A stretch of 64,000 nt of DNA from Curvibacter cyanobacteriorum (GTDB taxonomy: Bacteria; Pseudomonadota; Gammaproteobacteria; Burkholderiales; Burkholderiaceae_C): assembly GCF_028649475.1 (NCBI RefSeq), contig NZ_JAQSIP010000004.1:434001-498000 (forward strand), given 5' to 3'. Positions within the stretch are counted from its first letter, which is position 1; each line of letters starts with the position of its first letter. The position numbers and the translations under genes are program-made. The notes below the pieces were generated by a model. It ran no database searches. It was given only the letters and a program-made list of their open reading frames with translations, and was not told where the DNA came from. Of this stretch, positions 7,359 through 16,679 are shown piece by piece.

Positions 7359-10101
7359 CTTCCTCACCAAAATTTTCGGCAGCCGCAACGACCGGCTCCT
7401 GCGTCAGTACCGCAAGACGGTGGATCGCATCAATGCGATGGAGCCCGAGTACGAAAAGTTGTCGGACGAGGCACTGCGGGCCAAGACCGATGAGTTCCGC
7501 CAACGCGTCGCTCAAGGCACGTCCCTGGATGCCCTGCTGCCCGAGGCGTTCGCAGTGGTGCGCGAGGCCTCCAAGCGCGTGATGCGCATGCGCCATTTCG
7601 ACGTGCAGCTGCTCGGGGGCATGGCCCTGCACTTCGGCAAGATCGCCGAAATGCGCACCGGTGAAGGCAAGACCCTGACGGCCACCCTGGCGGTGTACCT
7701 GAATGCCCTGTCGGGCAAGGGCGTGCACGTGGTGACGGTCAACGACTACCTGGCCAGCCGGGACGCCGCCTCCATGGGGCGCCTGTACAACTTCCTGGGC
7801 CTGGAAGTGGGGGTCAACCTGCCGCAGATGCCGCGCGAGGCCAAGCAAGCCGCCTACCGTGCCGACATCACTTACGGCACCAACAACGAATACGGCTTTG
7901 ACTACCTGCGCGACAACATGGTCTACGAGACCGGTGACCGGGTGCAGCGCGGCCTGAACTACGCCATCGTCGACGAAGTGGACTCGATCCTGATCGACGA
8001 GGCCCGCACGCCGCTGATCATCAGCGGCCAAGCCGACGACCACACCGCGCAGTACATCGCCATCAACGCCGTGGTGCCGCTGCTGGTGCGCCAGGAGGGT
8101 GAAGCCGACCCGCGCACGGGCGAGGGCGTGACCAAGCCGGGTGACTTCACGGTGGACGAAAAGACCCACCAAGTGGTGCTGACCGAGCAAGGCCATGAGA
8201 ACGCCGAGCGCATCCTGGCCCACGCGGGCCTGCTGCCCGAAGGCGCCTCGCTGTACGACCCGGCCAACATCTCGCTGATGCACCACCTGTACGCAGCGCT
8301 GCGGGCCAACCACCTCTACCACCGCGACCAGCACTACGTGGTGCAGGACGGCGAGATCGTGATCGTGGACGAGTTCACCGGTCGCCTGATGTCGGGTCGC
8401 CGCTGGAGCGATGGCTTGCATCAGGCCGTCGAAGCCAAGGAAGGCGTGTCCATCCAGGCCGAGAACCAGACCCTGGCCTCGATCACCTTCCAGAACTATT
8501 TCCGCCTGTACGGCAAGCTGGCCGGCATGACCGGTACGGCCGACACCGAGGCCTACGAGTTCCAGGAGATCTACGGCCTGGAAACCATGGTGATCCCGCC
8601 CAACCGCCCCAGCCGTCGCGATGACCAGCTGGACCGCGTCTACAAGACCACCAAGGAAAAGTACGACGCCGCGGTGAAGGACATCCGCGACTGCTACGAG
8701 CGCGGGCAGCCCGTGCTGGTGGGCACCACCTCGATCGAGAACTCCGAGCTGATCTCGCAACTGCTGGACCGTGAAAAGCTGCCGCACCAGGTGCTCAACG
8801 CCAAGCAGCACGCCCGTGAGGCCGACATCGTGGCCCAGGCCGGTCGCCCGAAGATGATCACCATCGCCACCAACATGGCGGGCCGCGGCACCGACATCGT
8901 GCTGGGCGGCAACATTGAAAAGGCCCTGGCCGAGGTCGAAAACGACCCGGCGCTGGACGCGGCCCAGCGCGAGGAAAAACTCAAGGCCCTGCGCGAAGCC
9001 TGGCTGCGCGACCACGAGCTGGTCAAGCAACAGGGCGGCCTGCGCATCATCGCCACCGAGCGCCATGAATCGCGCCGCATCGACAACCAGCTGCGTGGCC
9101 GTTCGGGCCGCCAGGGTGACCCGGGCTCGTCACGCTTCTTCTTGAGTCTGGACGACCAGCTCATGCGCATTTTCGCGGGAGACCGCGTCAAGTCCATCAT
9201 GGACCGCCTCAAGATGCCGGAGGGCGAGGCCATCGAAGCGGGCATCGTCACCCGCAGCATCGAGTCCGCCCAGCGCAAGGTCGAGGCCCGCAACTTCGAC
9301 ATCCGCAAGCAGTTGCTGGAGTACGACGATGTGTCCAACGACCAGCGCAAGGTGATCTACCAGCAGCGCAACGACATCCTCGACGCCAGCAACCTCGACG
9401 CCCAGATCGCCAGCCTGCGCGAGGGCTGCTTCGAAGACCTGGTGCGCGCCTATGTGCCGGCCGAGTCGGTCGAAGAACAATGGAACCTGCCGGCCCTGCA
9501 GCGCGTGCTGCAAGACGAATGGCAAATTGCGCTCGACCTGACCGCGCAAGTCGAAAAGTCCAGCGCCATCACCGACCACGACATCCTGGAGATGGTGCAA
9601 AAGGCGGTCAATGAGGCTTTCGAAGCCAAGGTGGCCCAGGTCGGTGGCGACAGCTTCACCCAGTTCGAACGCGTGGTGCTGCTGCAGACCATCGACAGCC
9701 ACTGGCGTGAACACCTGAGCTCGCTGGACCACCTGCGCCAGGGCATCCACCTGCGCGGCTACGCCCAGAAGCAGCCCAAGCAAGAGTACAAGCGCGAGGC
9801 CTTTGAGTTGTTCGGCCAGATGCTGGACTCGGTCAAGAACGAAGTCACCCGCCTGTTGATGACGGTGCGCCTGCAGTCGCCGGACCAGATCGACCAGGCG
9901 GCCCAGGACATGGAGCAGCGGGCCGAGCAGATCGCCAACGTGACCTACACCGCACCGACCGAAACCGGCGAGGCCGAGACCATCGTCGACGCGGCCAACC
10001 TGAACCTGTCGGACGCGGCCATGCTGCGCGTCGGCCGCAACGACCCTTGCCCTTGCGGCAGCGGTAAAAAATTCAAGCAATGTCACGGCAAACTCGCCTG
10101 A
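7348..10101 (+). CDS. secA: Preprotein translocase ATPase SecA
   Basis: Motor of the Sec pathway at the inner membrane. 917 aa, full length (E. coli 901). Walker A MRTGEGKT at residues 102–109, DEVD Walker B region and IDEART in NBD1, the preprotein-binding region, NBD2 with [10 protein letters not shown], the helical scaffold, and a zinc-binding C-terminus [13 protein letters not shown] (Cys901, Cys903, Cys912, His913) used for SecB binding. The ATG at 7348 matches family starts ([16 protein letters not shown]) but lacks a normal Shine-Dalgarno at usual spacing; see the leader entries. A strong terminator follows. Confidence 0.98.
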   Translation: MATNFLTKIFGSRNDRLLRQYRKTVDRINAMEPEYEKLSDEALRAKTDEFRQRVAQGTSLDALLPEAFAVVREASKRVMRMRHFDVQLLGGMALHFGKIAEMRTGEGKTLTATLAVYLNALSGKGVHVVTVNDYLASRDAASMGRLYNFLGLEVGVNLPQMPREAKQAAYRADITYGTNNEYGFDYLRDNMVYETGDRVQRGLNYAIVDEVDSILIDEARTPLIISGQADDHTAQYIAINAVVPLLVRQEGEADPRTGEGVTKPGDFTVDEKTHQVVLTEQGHENAERILAHAGLLPEGASLYDPANISLMHHLYAALRANHLYHRDQHYVVQDGEIVIVDEFTGRLMSGRRWSDGLHQAVEAKEGVSIQAENQTLASITFQNYFRLYGKLAGMTGTADTEAYEFQEIYGLETMVIPPNRPSRRDDQLDRVYKTTKEKYDAAVKDIRDCYERGQPVLVGTTSIENSELISQLLDREKLPHQVLNAKQHAREADIVAQAGRPKMITIATNMAGRGTDIVLGGNIEKALAEVENDPALDAAQREEKLKALREAWLRDHELVKQQGGLRIIATERHESRRIDNQLRGRSGRQGDPGSSRFFLSLDDQLMRIFAGDRVKSIMDRLKMPEGEAIEAGIVTRSIESAQRKVEARNFDIRKQLLEYDDVSNDQRKVIYQQRNDILDASNLDAQIASLREGCFEDLVRAYVPAESVEEQWNLPALQRVLQDEWQIALDLTAQVEKSSAITDHDILEMVQKAVNEAFEAKVAQVGGDSFTQFERVVLLQTIDSHWREHLSSLDHLRQGIHLRGYAQKQPKQEYKREAFELFGQMLDSVKNEVTRLLMTVRLQSPDQIDQAAQDMEQRAEQIANVTYTAPTETGEAETIVDAANLNLSDAAMLRVGRNDPCPCGSGKKFKQCHGKLA

Positions 10102-10157
10102 ACTGCTGATACTTCGCAAGGTCTGCGGCGTTGACTTCGGTTGGCGCCCGGGCCTGG

Positions 10158-10185
10158 ACACGGGCCTCGGCCCGTGTTGTTTTTT
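10158..10185 (+). terminator. Rho-independent terminator of secA
   Basis: 8-bp perfect stem ACACGGGC/GCCCGTGT with CTCG loop, followed by TGTTTTTTG. It separates secA from argJ, which starts 50 nt further on. Confidence 0.85.
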
Positions 10186-10235
10186 GTGGGGTGGCTGGCC
10201 ATGGTGGGCCGGTCCCCGTTTTTGGAAAGTCGACC

Positions 10236-11465
10236 ATGCCTGTTCATCTTTCGGCCCCGCTGCCTCATGAATTGTTCCCCGTTGCCGGCGTGCGCATTGG
10301 CGTCGCTGAAGCGGGTGTGCGCAAAGCCAATCGCAAGGACCTGACGGTCTTTCTGCTCGACGAGGGCAGCAGCGTGGCCGGCGTGTTCACGCAGAACCGT
10401 TTCTGTGCCGCGCCGGTGCAGATCAGCCGCGAACACCTGGGCCGCACCACGGGCATCCGGGCGCTGGTCATCAACACCGGCAATGCCAACGCGGGCACCG
10501 GTGAGGACGGTCTCGTGCGGGCCCGTTCGACCTGCATCGCGCTGGCCCGCCAGCTGAGCCTGTCGCCCGACCAGATCCTGCCGTTCTCCACCGGCGTGAT
10601 CATGGAGCCGCTGCCCGTGGACCGCATCGAAGCCGGTCTGCCCGCCGCCCTGGCCGACGCCCAGCCCGACCACTGGGCGCGCGCTGCCGAAGGCATCATG
10701 ACCACCGACACCGTGCCCAAGGCCTTCAGCCGCCGCATCACGCTGTCGGGCGTGCCAGTCACCATCACGGGCATCAGCAAGGGCGCAGGCATGATCCGCC
10801 CCAACATGGCCACCATGCTGGGTTTCCTGGCCACCGACGCGGCCATCGATCCGGCCCTGATGCAGGGCCTGGTGCGCGATCTGGCCGAGGGCTCGTTCAA
10901 CCGCGTGACCATCGACGGTGACACCTCGACCAATGACTCCTTCTTGCTCATGGCCACCCACCAGGCGGGCAACCCCACCATCACCCAACTCGACAGCGGT
11001 GACGGTGCGGCGCTGAAGGCGGCACTGCTCGAGGTCTCGCGCCTGTTGGCCCAGGCCATCGTGCGTGACGGCGAAGGCGCCACCAAGTTCATCACGGTGC
11101 GCGTGGAAGGCGGCAAGACCGCCGAAGAATGCCGCCTGGTCGCCTATGCGATCGCCCACTCGCCGCTGGTCAAGACGGCCTTCTATGCCAGCGACCCGAA
11201 CCTGGGCCGCATCCTGGCGGCGGTGGGTTATGCGGGCATCACCGATCTGGACCAGACCGGCATCGACCTCTACCTCGACGAGGTGGCGGTGGCCCTGAAG
11301 GGGGGGCGCAACCCGGCCTACCAGGAAGAAGACGGTCAGCGCGTGATGAAGCAAAGCGAGATCACGGTGCGCGTGGTGCTGGGCCGCGGCTCGGCCAGCG
11401 ACACCGTCTGGACCTGCGACTTCAGCCACGACTACGTGAGCATCAACGCCGACTACCGCTCCTGA
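10236..11465 (+). CDS. argJ: Bifunctional glutamate N-acetyltransferase/ornithine acetyltransferase
   Basis: Arginine biosynthesis: transfers acetyl from N-acetylornithine to glutamate and, in bifunctional members, acetylates glutamate from acetyl-CoA. 409 aa. The autocleavage site is visible as NMATML, with the nucleophile Thr at about residue 193, preceded by KGAGMIRP. Family boxes [11 protein letters not shown] (about 77–87) and [11 protein letters not shown] are intact. The start at 10236 (MPVHLSAP) is chosen by homology; the frame is open further upstream across the secA terminator, which is not plausible coding. Whether it is mono- or bifunctional cannot be read from sequence alone. Confidence 0.95.
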   Translation: MPVHLSAPLPHELFPVAGVRIGVAEAGVRKANRKDLTVFLLDEGSSVAGVFTQNRFCAAPVQISREHLGRTTGIRALVINTGNANAGTGEDGLVRARSTCIALARQLSLSPDQILPFSTGVIMEPLPVDRIEAGLPAALADAQPDHWARAAEGIMTTDTVPKAFSRRITLSGVPVTITGISKGAGMIRPNMATMLGFLATDAAIDPALMQGLVRDLAEGSFNRVTIDGDTSTNDSFLLMATHQAGNPTITQLDSGDGAALKAALLEVSRLLAQAIVRDGEGATKFITVRVEGGKTAEECRLVAYAIAHSPLVKTAFYASDPNLGRILAAVGYAGITDLDQTGIDLYLDEVAVALKGGRNPAYQEEDGQRVMKQSEITVRVVLGRGSASDTVWTCDFSHDYVSINADYRS

Positions 11466-11481
11466 ACCCGCGCCGCGCCCC

Positions 11482-12357
11482 ATGAACGAGAAATTCGAAC
11501 ACCTGATGCTGCGCGCCGAGCAATTGATCGCGCGCATCGAATCCGTGCTGCCCCAGCCGCTGGCAGCGCCGTCTGACTGGAACGCTTCGATCGCCTGGCG
11601 CTACCGCCGCCGGGGCTCGGGTCATGGGGTACTGGAACCGGTGCGCCATGTGGCGGACATGCGGCTGGACAGCCTCAAGGAGATCGACCCGCAGAAGGAG
11701 AAGATCCAGCGCAACACCGAGCAGTTCGTGCGTGGCCTGCCGGCCAACAACGTGCTGCTGACCGGTGCCCGGGGCACCGGCAAGTCGTCCTTGATCAAGG
11801 CCTGTCTGAACCAGTACGCGGCCGAGGGGCTGCGCCTGATCGAGGTCGACAAGGCCGACTTGGTGGATCTGCCCGACATCGTCGATGTGGTGTCGGACCG
11901 GCCTGAGAAGTTCATCGTCTTCTGCGACGACCTGAGCTTTGAGGACGGTGAGCCGGGCTACAAGGCGCTCAAGTCCATCCTGGACGGGTCGGTGGCAGCC
12001 GCCACCCCCAATGTGTTGATTTACGCCACCAGCAACCGCCGCCACCTGCTGCCTGAGTACATGTCGGAGAACCTCACCTACACGCACAGCGAAGACGGTG
12101 AAGTGCACCCCGGCGAAGTGGTGGAAGAGAAAATCTCCCTGTCCGAGCGCTTTGGCCTCTGGGTGAGCTTCTACCCCTTCAGTCAGGACGAGTACCTGGC
12201 CATCGTGGCGCAGTGGTTGTCGGCCCTGGGGGTGGCCCCCGGCGCGATCGAGTCGGCGCGTGCCGAGGCCCTGGTCTGGGCGCTGGAGCGCGGCTCGCGC
12301 AGCGGCCGCGTGGCCTACCAGTTTGCGCGGGACTACGCAGGTCGGGCCCATGGCTGA
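11482..12357 (+). CDS. DUF815-family P-loop ATPase
   Basis: 291 aa, AAA+-like protein of unknown physiological role. Walker A GARGTGKSS (residues 95–103), Walker B region FIVFCDDLSF (about 144–153), sensor-1-like YATSNRRHL, and a helical C-terminal lid with GSRSGRVAYQF. No membrane segment. It sits 16 nt after argJ and its last 8 nt overlap mutT, so the three are probably co-transcribed. The family is widespread and often annotated 'ATP-binding protein'; no substrate or partner is visible. Confidence 0.85.
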   Translation: MNEKFEHLMLRAEQLIARIESVLPQPLAAPSDWNASIAWRYRRRGSGHGVLEPVRHVADMRLDSLKEIDPQKEKIQRNTEQFVRGLPANNVLLTGARGTGKSSLIKACLNQYAAEGLRLIEVDKADLVDLPDIVDVVSDRPEKFIVFCDDLSFEDGEPGYKALKSILDGSVAAATPNVLIYATSNRRHLLPEYMSENLTYTHSEDGEVHPGEVVEEKISLSERFGLWVSFYPFSQDEYLAIVAQWLSALGVAPGAIESARAEALVWALERGSRSGRVAYQFARDYAGRAHG

Positions 12358-12787
12358 GCGCCGCCACACCGAGGTCGCGGTCGGCATCCTGATCCGCGAA
12401 GACGGCGCCTTGCTGCTGAGCTCGCGCCCCGAGGGCAAGCCTTACGCGGGCTATTGGGAGTTTCCGGGCGGCAAGCTCGAAGCCGGTGAGTCCGTGGAGC
12501 AGGCCTTGCGCCGCGAGCTCGACGAGGAACTCGGTGTCACCATCGGCGCCGCTGAGGTCTGGCGGGTCACCGAGCACGACTACCCCCATGCCCTGGTGCG
12601 CCTGCACTGGTGCAAGGTCCGGCAGTGGTCGGGCGAGTTCGAGATGCGCGAGGGCCAACGCATGGCGTGGCAGCAGTTCCCGCTGACCGTGTCCCCGGTG
12701 TTGCCGGGGGCTTTTCCGGTGCTGGACTGGCTGGCCGCCGAACGTGGCTTTGCCGGTGCGGTGCTGCAGCCGGCCGAGCCGGCCTGA
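12350..12787 (+). CDS. mutT: MutT-type Nudix hydrolase (8-oxo-dGTP diphosphatase)
   Basis: Cleans the nucleotide pool of oxidised dGTP. 145 aa; the Nudix box reads GGKLEAGESVEQALRRE then LDEELG, fully matching GX5EX7REUXEEXGU (about residues 40–62). The ATG at 12350 overlaps the end of the DUF815 gene by 8 nt. In many gamma- and betaproteobacteria mutT lies in the secA–yacG–zapD–coaE–pil neighbourhood, which supports MutT over another Nudix class. Convergent with yacG. Confidence 0.9.
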   Translation: MAERRHTEVAVGILIREDGALLLSSRPEGKPYAGYWEFPGGKLEAGESVEQALRRELDEELGVTIGAAEVWRVTEHDYPHALVRLHWCKVRQWSGEFEMREGQRMAWQQFPLTVSPVLPGAFPVLDWLAAERGFAGAVLQPAEPA

Positions 12788-12875
12788 AGCCTGCCAGCCT
12801 TGACGCGGTTTCAGGGCTGAGGCCGCGGGGCCAGGCTGGCCGCCAGCGCGATCTGCGTTGCACCCGCGGGGGGGG

Positions 12876-13097
12876 TCACTGCTGCAGGCGGGGGTCGCCG
12901 TACGGGGCGTCGTCGGGTGGCGCCTCGGTCGGCATGCGAAAACTTTCACTGGCCCAGGCGCCAAAATCGATGTTCTTGCAGCGTTCGCCGCAAAAGGGGC
13001 GGTACGGGTTGCTGGCGTGGTAGAGGCTGTCGCCTTGGCAAGCAGGGCAGCGCACCACGCGGGCGCCATCGGGCAGGGGCTGGGGCAGGGTGGCCAT
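12876..13097 (-). CDS. yacG: DNA gyrase inhibitor YacG (zinc-binding)
   Basis: 73 aa, small zinc protein that binds GyrB and inhibits gyrase in E. coli. Four Cys ligands are visible as CPAC (residues 17–20) and CGERC (36–40), followed by the family signature [10 protein letters not shown]. The C-terminal acidic, Pro-rich tail is typical. It is last in the pilB–pilC–pilD–coaE–zapD–yacG run, 65 nt after zapD. The 88-nt gap to convergent mutT contains only GC-rich partial dyads and no clear terminator. Confidence 0.9.
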   Translation of the reverse strand: MATLPQPLPDGARVVRCPACQGDSLYHASNPYRPFCGERCKNIDFGAWASESFRMPTEAPPDDAPYGDPRLQQ

Positions 13098-13162
13098 GGG
13101 GCAGGTTCAATGAATCGGGCTCAGGCGGCGCGCGGGCAGGGCGGGGGGGGGCAGTCCGTCGT

Positions 13163-13945
13163 TCAGGCGCACAGCGCCAGTTCAAAGCTGGCGTCTTCAC
13201 CCGAGGCCTGCAGGCGTCCCTCGGTGTCCTGGCGCATCAGGCGCACCGACACCAGCAGGCGGTTGCCGCTGATCTCGGGCACCAGGCCCAGGGCGGGGTT
13301 GATGCGCAGGCGCAGCAGCTGGAAGGTGCGGCCCTGCGGCAGGGTTTGCTGGAACTGGCCGCGTTCGGCCACCACCTTCTGGGGCGTGCCCGAGTCGCGC
13401 AACAGGCGCAGCAGCAAGACGATCGAATCGGCCAGCGGGCTCAGGTGTCCGACCCATTGGTCCAGATCGAGGCGCCGTTGTTCGGGGGCGACGTGCTGCC
13501 AGGCGTAGTAGGCCGGCAGGTCAAACCCGCAGGTGCCGCCAGGGATGCCGATGCGGCTGCGGATGCTCATCAGCCATTCGTTCTCGGTCAGGGTCTGGCC
13601 AGCCTTGCCGGGCAGTTGGTTCAGGGCCGCGAAGCCCGCCTCGATCTGGGCGATCACGCCGTCCAGGATTTGCTCCGAAATCGACGGGTTGCCGCGGTAG
13701 CTGTTGAGCACCGCTTTTTGCTTTTCGAGGTCTTTGAGCACGTCCGACTTGAGGTCGGCCCGCGCGGCCACGTCCATCACCTCAAACAGGGTGGCGAGGG
13801 CGAAGTGGTGGTCCAGCGGCGCATCACGCGAAATCAAAACCCCCAGTCGCTTGAACAGTTGCTCAAGGCGCAGGTAGGTCCGGATGCGTTCGTTGAAAGG
13901 GTATTCGTAGAGGATCACACTGCTTGTTCCGTTGCCGCGCATCAT
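13163..13945 (-). CDS. zapD: Cell division protein ZapD (FtsZ-bundling)
   Basis: 260 aa (E. coli 247). Starts with the family signature ILYEYPFNERIRTYLRLE and continues as an α-helical N-terminal domain and a β-rich C-terminal domain. ZapD crosslinks FtsZ filaments at the division ring. The ATG at 13945 overlaps the coaE stop as ATGA (13942–13945), favouring translational coupling; a GTG at 13918, giving a protein starting right at ILYEYPF, is the alternative. The order coaE–zapD–yacG is conserved across beta- and gammaproteobacteria. Confidence 0.93.
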   Translation of the reverse strand: MMRGNGTSSVILYEYPFNERIRTYLRLEQLFKRLGVLISRDAPLDHHFALATLFEVMDVAARADLKSDVLKDLEKQKAVLNSYRGNPSISEQILDGVIAQIEAGFAALNQLPGKAGQTLTENEWLMSIRSRIGIPGGTCGFDLPAYYAWQHVAPEQRRLDLDQWVGHLSPLADSIVLLLRLLRDSGTPQKVVAERGQFQQTLPQGRTFQLLRLRINPALGLVPEISGNRLLVSVRLMRQDTEGRLQASGEDASFELALCA

Positions 13946-14559
13946 AGCCCGAACTCGGCTGCCAAAAAGGCCACCTGCTGGTGCAGCGCCGCCAGGCTGC
14001 AGCCCTCGTTGTAGATCACCGCGTCGGCCGCGGCCAGGCGCTGGGCCCGACTGGCCTGGCTGGCCATGATGGCGCGCACGGCCTCCGCGCTGAGCCCGCT
14101 GCGTTGCATGACGCGGGCCAGCTGCGTGTCGGGCAGGCAGTCCACCACCACCACCGCATCCAGCGCCGCAGGCCAGCGCCGGGATTCGACCAGTAGCGGG
14201 ATGTCCAGCACCGCGAGGGCGGCCCCTTGGTCTTGCGCGGCTTGTACCGCGGCTTGCATGGATTGGCCCACCAGCGGGTGCATGATGGCTTCGAGCTGGG
14301 CCCGGGCCGTCGGGTCGCTGAAGACCTGGGCCCGCATGGCGTCGCGGTCCAGCGCCCCATCGGCTTGCAGCATGTGGTCGCCAAAGCGCGCCGCAATCGC
14401 GGGCAGCGCAGCGCCGCCCACGGCGGTCAGGCTGCGGGACAGTGCATCGGCGTCAATCAGCGCCGCTCCGCACTGGGCGAAGCTGGCCGCGACCGTGCTC
14501 TTGCCGGAGCCGATGCCCCCGGTGAGTCCAATCTGTCTGAAGGCAGGGCGGCGTTGCAT
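13942..14559 (-). CDS. coaE: Dephospho-CoA kinase
   Basis: Last step of coenzyme A synthesis: phosphorylates the ribose 3'-OH of dephospho-CoA. 205 aa. P-loop GGIGSGKST at about residues 14–22, the DAD motif around residue 37, and the lid/CoA region with MHPLVGQ and DIPLLVES. Overlaps zapD by 4 nt downstream and starts 10 nt after pilD ends, within the pil operon. Confidence 0.95.
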   Translation of the reverse strand: MQRRPAFRQIGLTGGIGSGKSTVAASFAQCGAALIDADALSRSLTAVGGAALPAIAARFGDHMLQADGALDRDAMRAQVFSDPTARAQLEAIMHPLVGQSMQAAVQAAQDQGAALAVLDIPLLVESRRWPAALDAVVVVDCLPDTQLARVMQRSGLSAEAVRAIMASQASRAQRLAAADAVIYNEGCSLAALHQQVAFLAAEFGL

Positions 14560-14569
14560 GGGGAGCGAC

Positions 14570-15448
14570 TCAGAGTCCGAACAGGCCCAGCAGGCCCGCT
14601 TGCAAGGGGCCTGCGCCCCAGATCAGCGCGCTGAAGCCCGCGCCCGCGAGGAAGGGGCCAAAGGGGATGTAGCCCCCTGGCCGGAGCTGGCTGAACACCT
14701 TCATCGCGATGCCGACCAGCGCACCAATCACCGACGACATCAGGATGATGGGCACCAGGGCTTGCCAGCCGAACCAGGCCCCCAGCGCCGCGTACAGCTT
14801 GAAGTCGCCGTAGCCCATGCCCTCTTTGCCCGTCAGCAGCTTGAAGGCCCAGTAAATGCTCCACAGCGACAGGTAGCCGCCCACGGCGCCCCACAGCGAA
14901 GCCTCCAGGCCCACGCCCGTCCAGCCTTGCAAGGCGCCGATCAGACCCGCCCACAGCAGGGGCAGGGTCAGGTTGTCGGGCAGCAGGGTGGTGTCCCAGT
15001 CGATCAGGGCCAGGGCCAGCAAGGTGGCCGAGAAACCGCACCACAGCGCGGCCTGCGGGGTCAGGCCCCAGCGGTGCACGCAGAACGCAAACAGACCGGC
15101 CGTGATCAACTCGACCAGGGGGTAGCGCGGGCTGATGCGGGTTTGGCAGGCGCTGCAGCGGCCACGCAGCACCAGGTAGCTGACCACGGGCACGTTCTCA
15201 TACCAATGCAGCGTGTGGCCGCAGGCCTGGCAGCGCGAGCGCGGCGTCATCAGGTTGAACGCTGGCGCCGGCTTGGTGCTGGCTGGCGTCGCTTGACCGG
15301 TTTGCTCGGCCAGGTACTGAGCACATTCCTGCTGCCAGCCTGCCTCCAGCATTTTGGGCAGGCGGTAGATCACCACATTGAGGAAACTGCCGAACAGCAA
15401 TCCCACCAGACCGGCCAGGGCCGGGTCCATCCATACCAAAGGACTCAT
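14570..15448 (-). CDS. pilD: Type IV prepilin peptidase / N-methyltransferase PilD
   Basis: Cleaves and N-methylates prepilins and pseudopilins at the inner membrane. 292 aa, polytopic. The cytoplasmic zinc loop has CxxC pairs Cys73/Cys76 and Cys98/Cys101; catalytic aspartates lie in LIDWDTTLLPD (about 149–159) and GYGDFKL (about 215–221). The ATG at 15448 overlaps the pilC stop by one base (TGATG); an upstream in-frame TTG is less likely. It would also serve any type II secretion pseudopilins encoded elsewhere. Confidence 0.95.
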   Translation of the reverse strand: MSPLVWMDPALAGLVGLLFGSFLNVVIYRLPKMLEAGWQQECAQYLAEQTGQATPASTKPAPAFNLMTPRSRCQACGHTLHWYENVPVVSYLVLRGRCSACQTRISPRYPLVELITAGLFAFCVHRWGLTPQAALWCGFSATLLALALIDWDTTLLPDNLTLPLLWAGLIGALQGWTGVGLEASLWGAVGGYLSLWSIYWAFKLLTGKEGMGYGDFKLYAALGAWFGWQALVPIILMSSVIGALVGIAMKVFSQLRPGGYIPFGPFLAGAGFSALIWGAGPLQAGLLGLFGL

Positions 15449-16662
15449 CAAACCACCTGGCCCAACTTGAAGATGGGCAGGTACATCGACACCACGATGC
15501 CCCCAATGATGGAGCCCAACACCACGATGATGATCGGCTCCATGAGGCTGGACAGACCCGCCACCATGTCATCGACCTCGGCTTCATAAAAGTCGGCAGC
15601 CTTGCCCAGCATGTGGTCGATGGAGCCGGACTCTTCGCCAATGGCGCACATCTGCAGCACCATGGACGGGAACACATTGGCATTGGTCATGGCCGCGGTC
15701 AGGCTGGTCCCGGTGGAGACCTCTTGCTGAATGCGCTCGGTGGCCATGGCATAGACCGAGTTGCCCGACGCGCCGCCCACCGAATCGAGTGCTTCGACCA
15801 GGGGCACCCCGGCGGCAAACATGGTGGACAGGGTGCGCGTCCAGCGCGCGATGCAGGACTTGTTGATCAAGTCACCGAAGACCGGGATGCGCAGCAGCAG
15901 GCGGTCCATGAACATCTGTACCTTCTCGTTGCGCCGCCAAGCCTGCATGAAAAAGTAGAAGCCACCGCCCATGGCGCCGAAGATCAGCCACCACCACTGC
16001 ACAAAGAACTCGCTCATCGCGATCACGAACAGGGTCGGTGCAGGCAGGTCGGCACCAAACGAAGAGAACACCTGCTTGAAGGCCGGGATCACAAAAATCA
16101 TGATCACCACCACCACGACAAAGGCCACGATGATCACCGAGATCGGGTACATCAGGGCCGACTTGATCTTGGACTTGATGGCTTCCGTTTTCTCCATGTA
16201 GATCGCCAGGCGATCCAGCAGCGATTCCAGGATACCAGCGGCTTCACCTGCCTCGATCAGGTTGCAGTACAGGTCATCGAAGTACATCGGGTACTTGCGA
16301 AAGGCCCCGCTCAATGAGGTGCCGGTTTCCACGTCGGAGCGCACGTCATTGAGCAACTTGGTCACGCTCGGGTTGGCATTGCCGCGGCCCACGATGTCAA
16401 AGGTCTGCAGCAGCGGCACACCCGCCTTCATCATGGTGGCGAGCTGGCGCGTGAACAGCGCGATGTCCTTGGGCTTGATCTTCTTGCCCGCGCGCATCTT
16501 GCGCTTCTTGATCTTGGTCGGGAACACGCCCTGGCGACGCAGCGACGCCTGGACCTGGTTCTCGCCCGCGGCCCGCAATTCGCCGCGGACGGGCTTGCCA
16601 TTGCGGTCCTTGCCCTCCCACTCGAAGACGAATTCTTTGATGTCTCTTTTTGCGGTCGCCAT
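15448..16662 (-). CDS. pilC: Type IV pilus inner-membrane platform protein PilC
   Basis: 404 aa. Two repeated T2SSF/GspF domains (about residues 65–190 and 270–395) with three predicted transmembrane helices, including SVIIVAFVVVVVIMIFVIP and the C-terminal IIIVVLGSIIGGIVVSMYLP. Couples the PilB/PilT motors to the growing pilus. It starts 17 nt after pilB and overlaps pilD, so it is tightly operonic. No pilin (pilA) or retraction ATPase (pilT) gene is in this window. Confidence 0.95.
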   Translation of the reverse strand: MATAKRDIKEFVFEWEGKDRNGKPVRGELRAAGENQVQASLRRQGVFPTKIKKRKMRAGKKIKPKDIALFTRQLATMMKAGVPLLQTFDIVGRGNANPSVTKLLNDVRSDVETGTSLSGAFRKYPMYFDDLYCNLIEAGEAAGILESLLDRLAIYMEKTEAIKSKIKSALMYPISVIIVAFVVVVVIMIFVIPAFKQVFSSFGADLPAPTLFVIAMSEFFVQWWWLIFGAMGGGFYFFMQAWRRNEKVQMFMDRLLLRIPVFGDLINKSCIARWTRTLSTMFAAGVPLVEALDSVGGASGNSVYAMATERIQQEVSTGTSLTAAMTNANVFPSMVLQMCAIGEESGSIDHMLGKAADFYEAEVDDMVAGLSSLMEPIIIVVLGSIIGGIVVSMYLPIFKLGQVV

Positions 16663-16679
16663 TCAGTTGCCAGTCCGGT

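Noticed and set aside
10131-10235. N-terminal extension of ArgJ
   Set aside because: The frame is open but runs through the secA terminator and gives no similarity to ArgJ N-termini.
13141-13162. Mobile element or frameshift at the poly-G stretch after zapD
   Set aside because: The G-run is in the short zapD–yacG gap, outside both frames, and has no terminal repeats.
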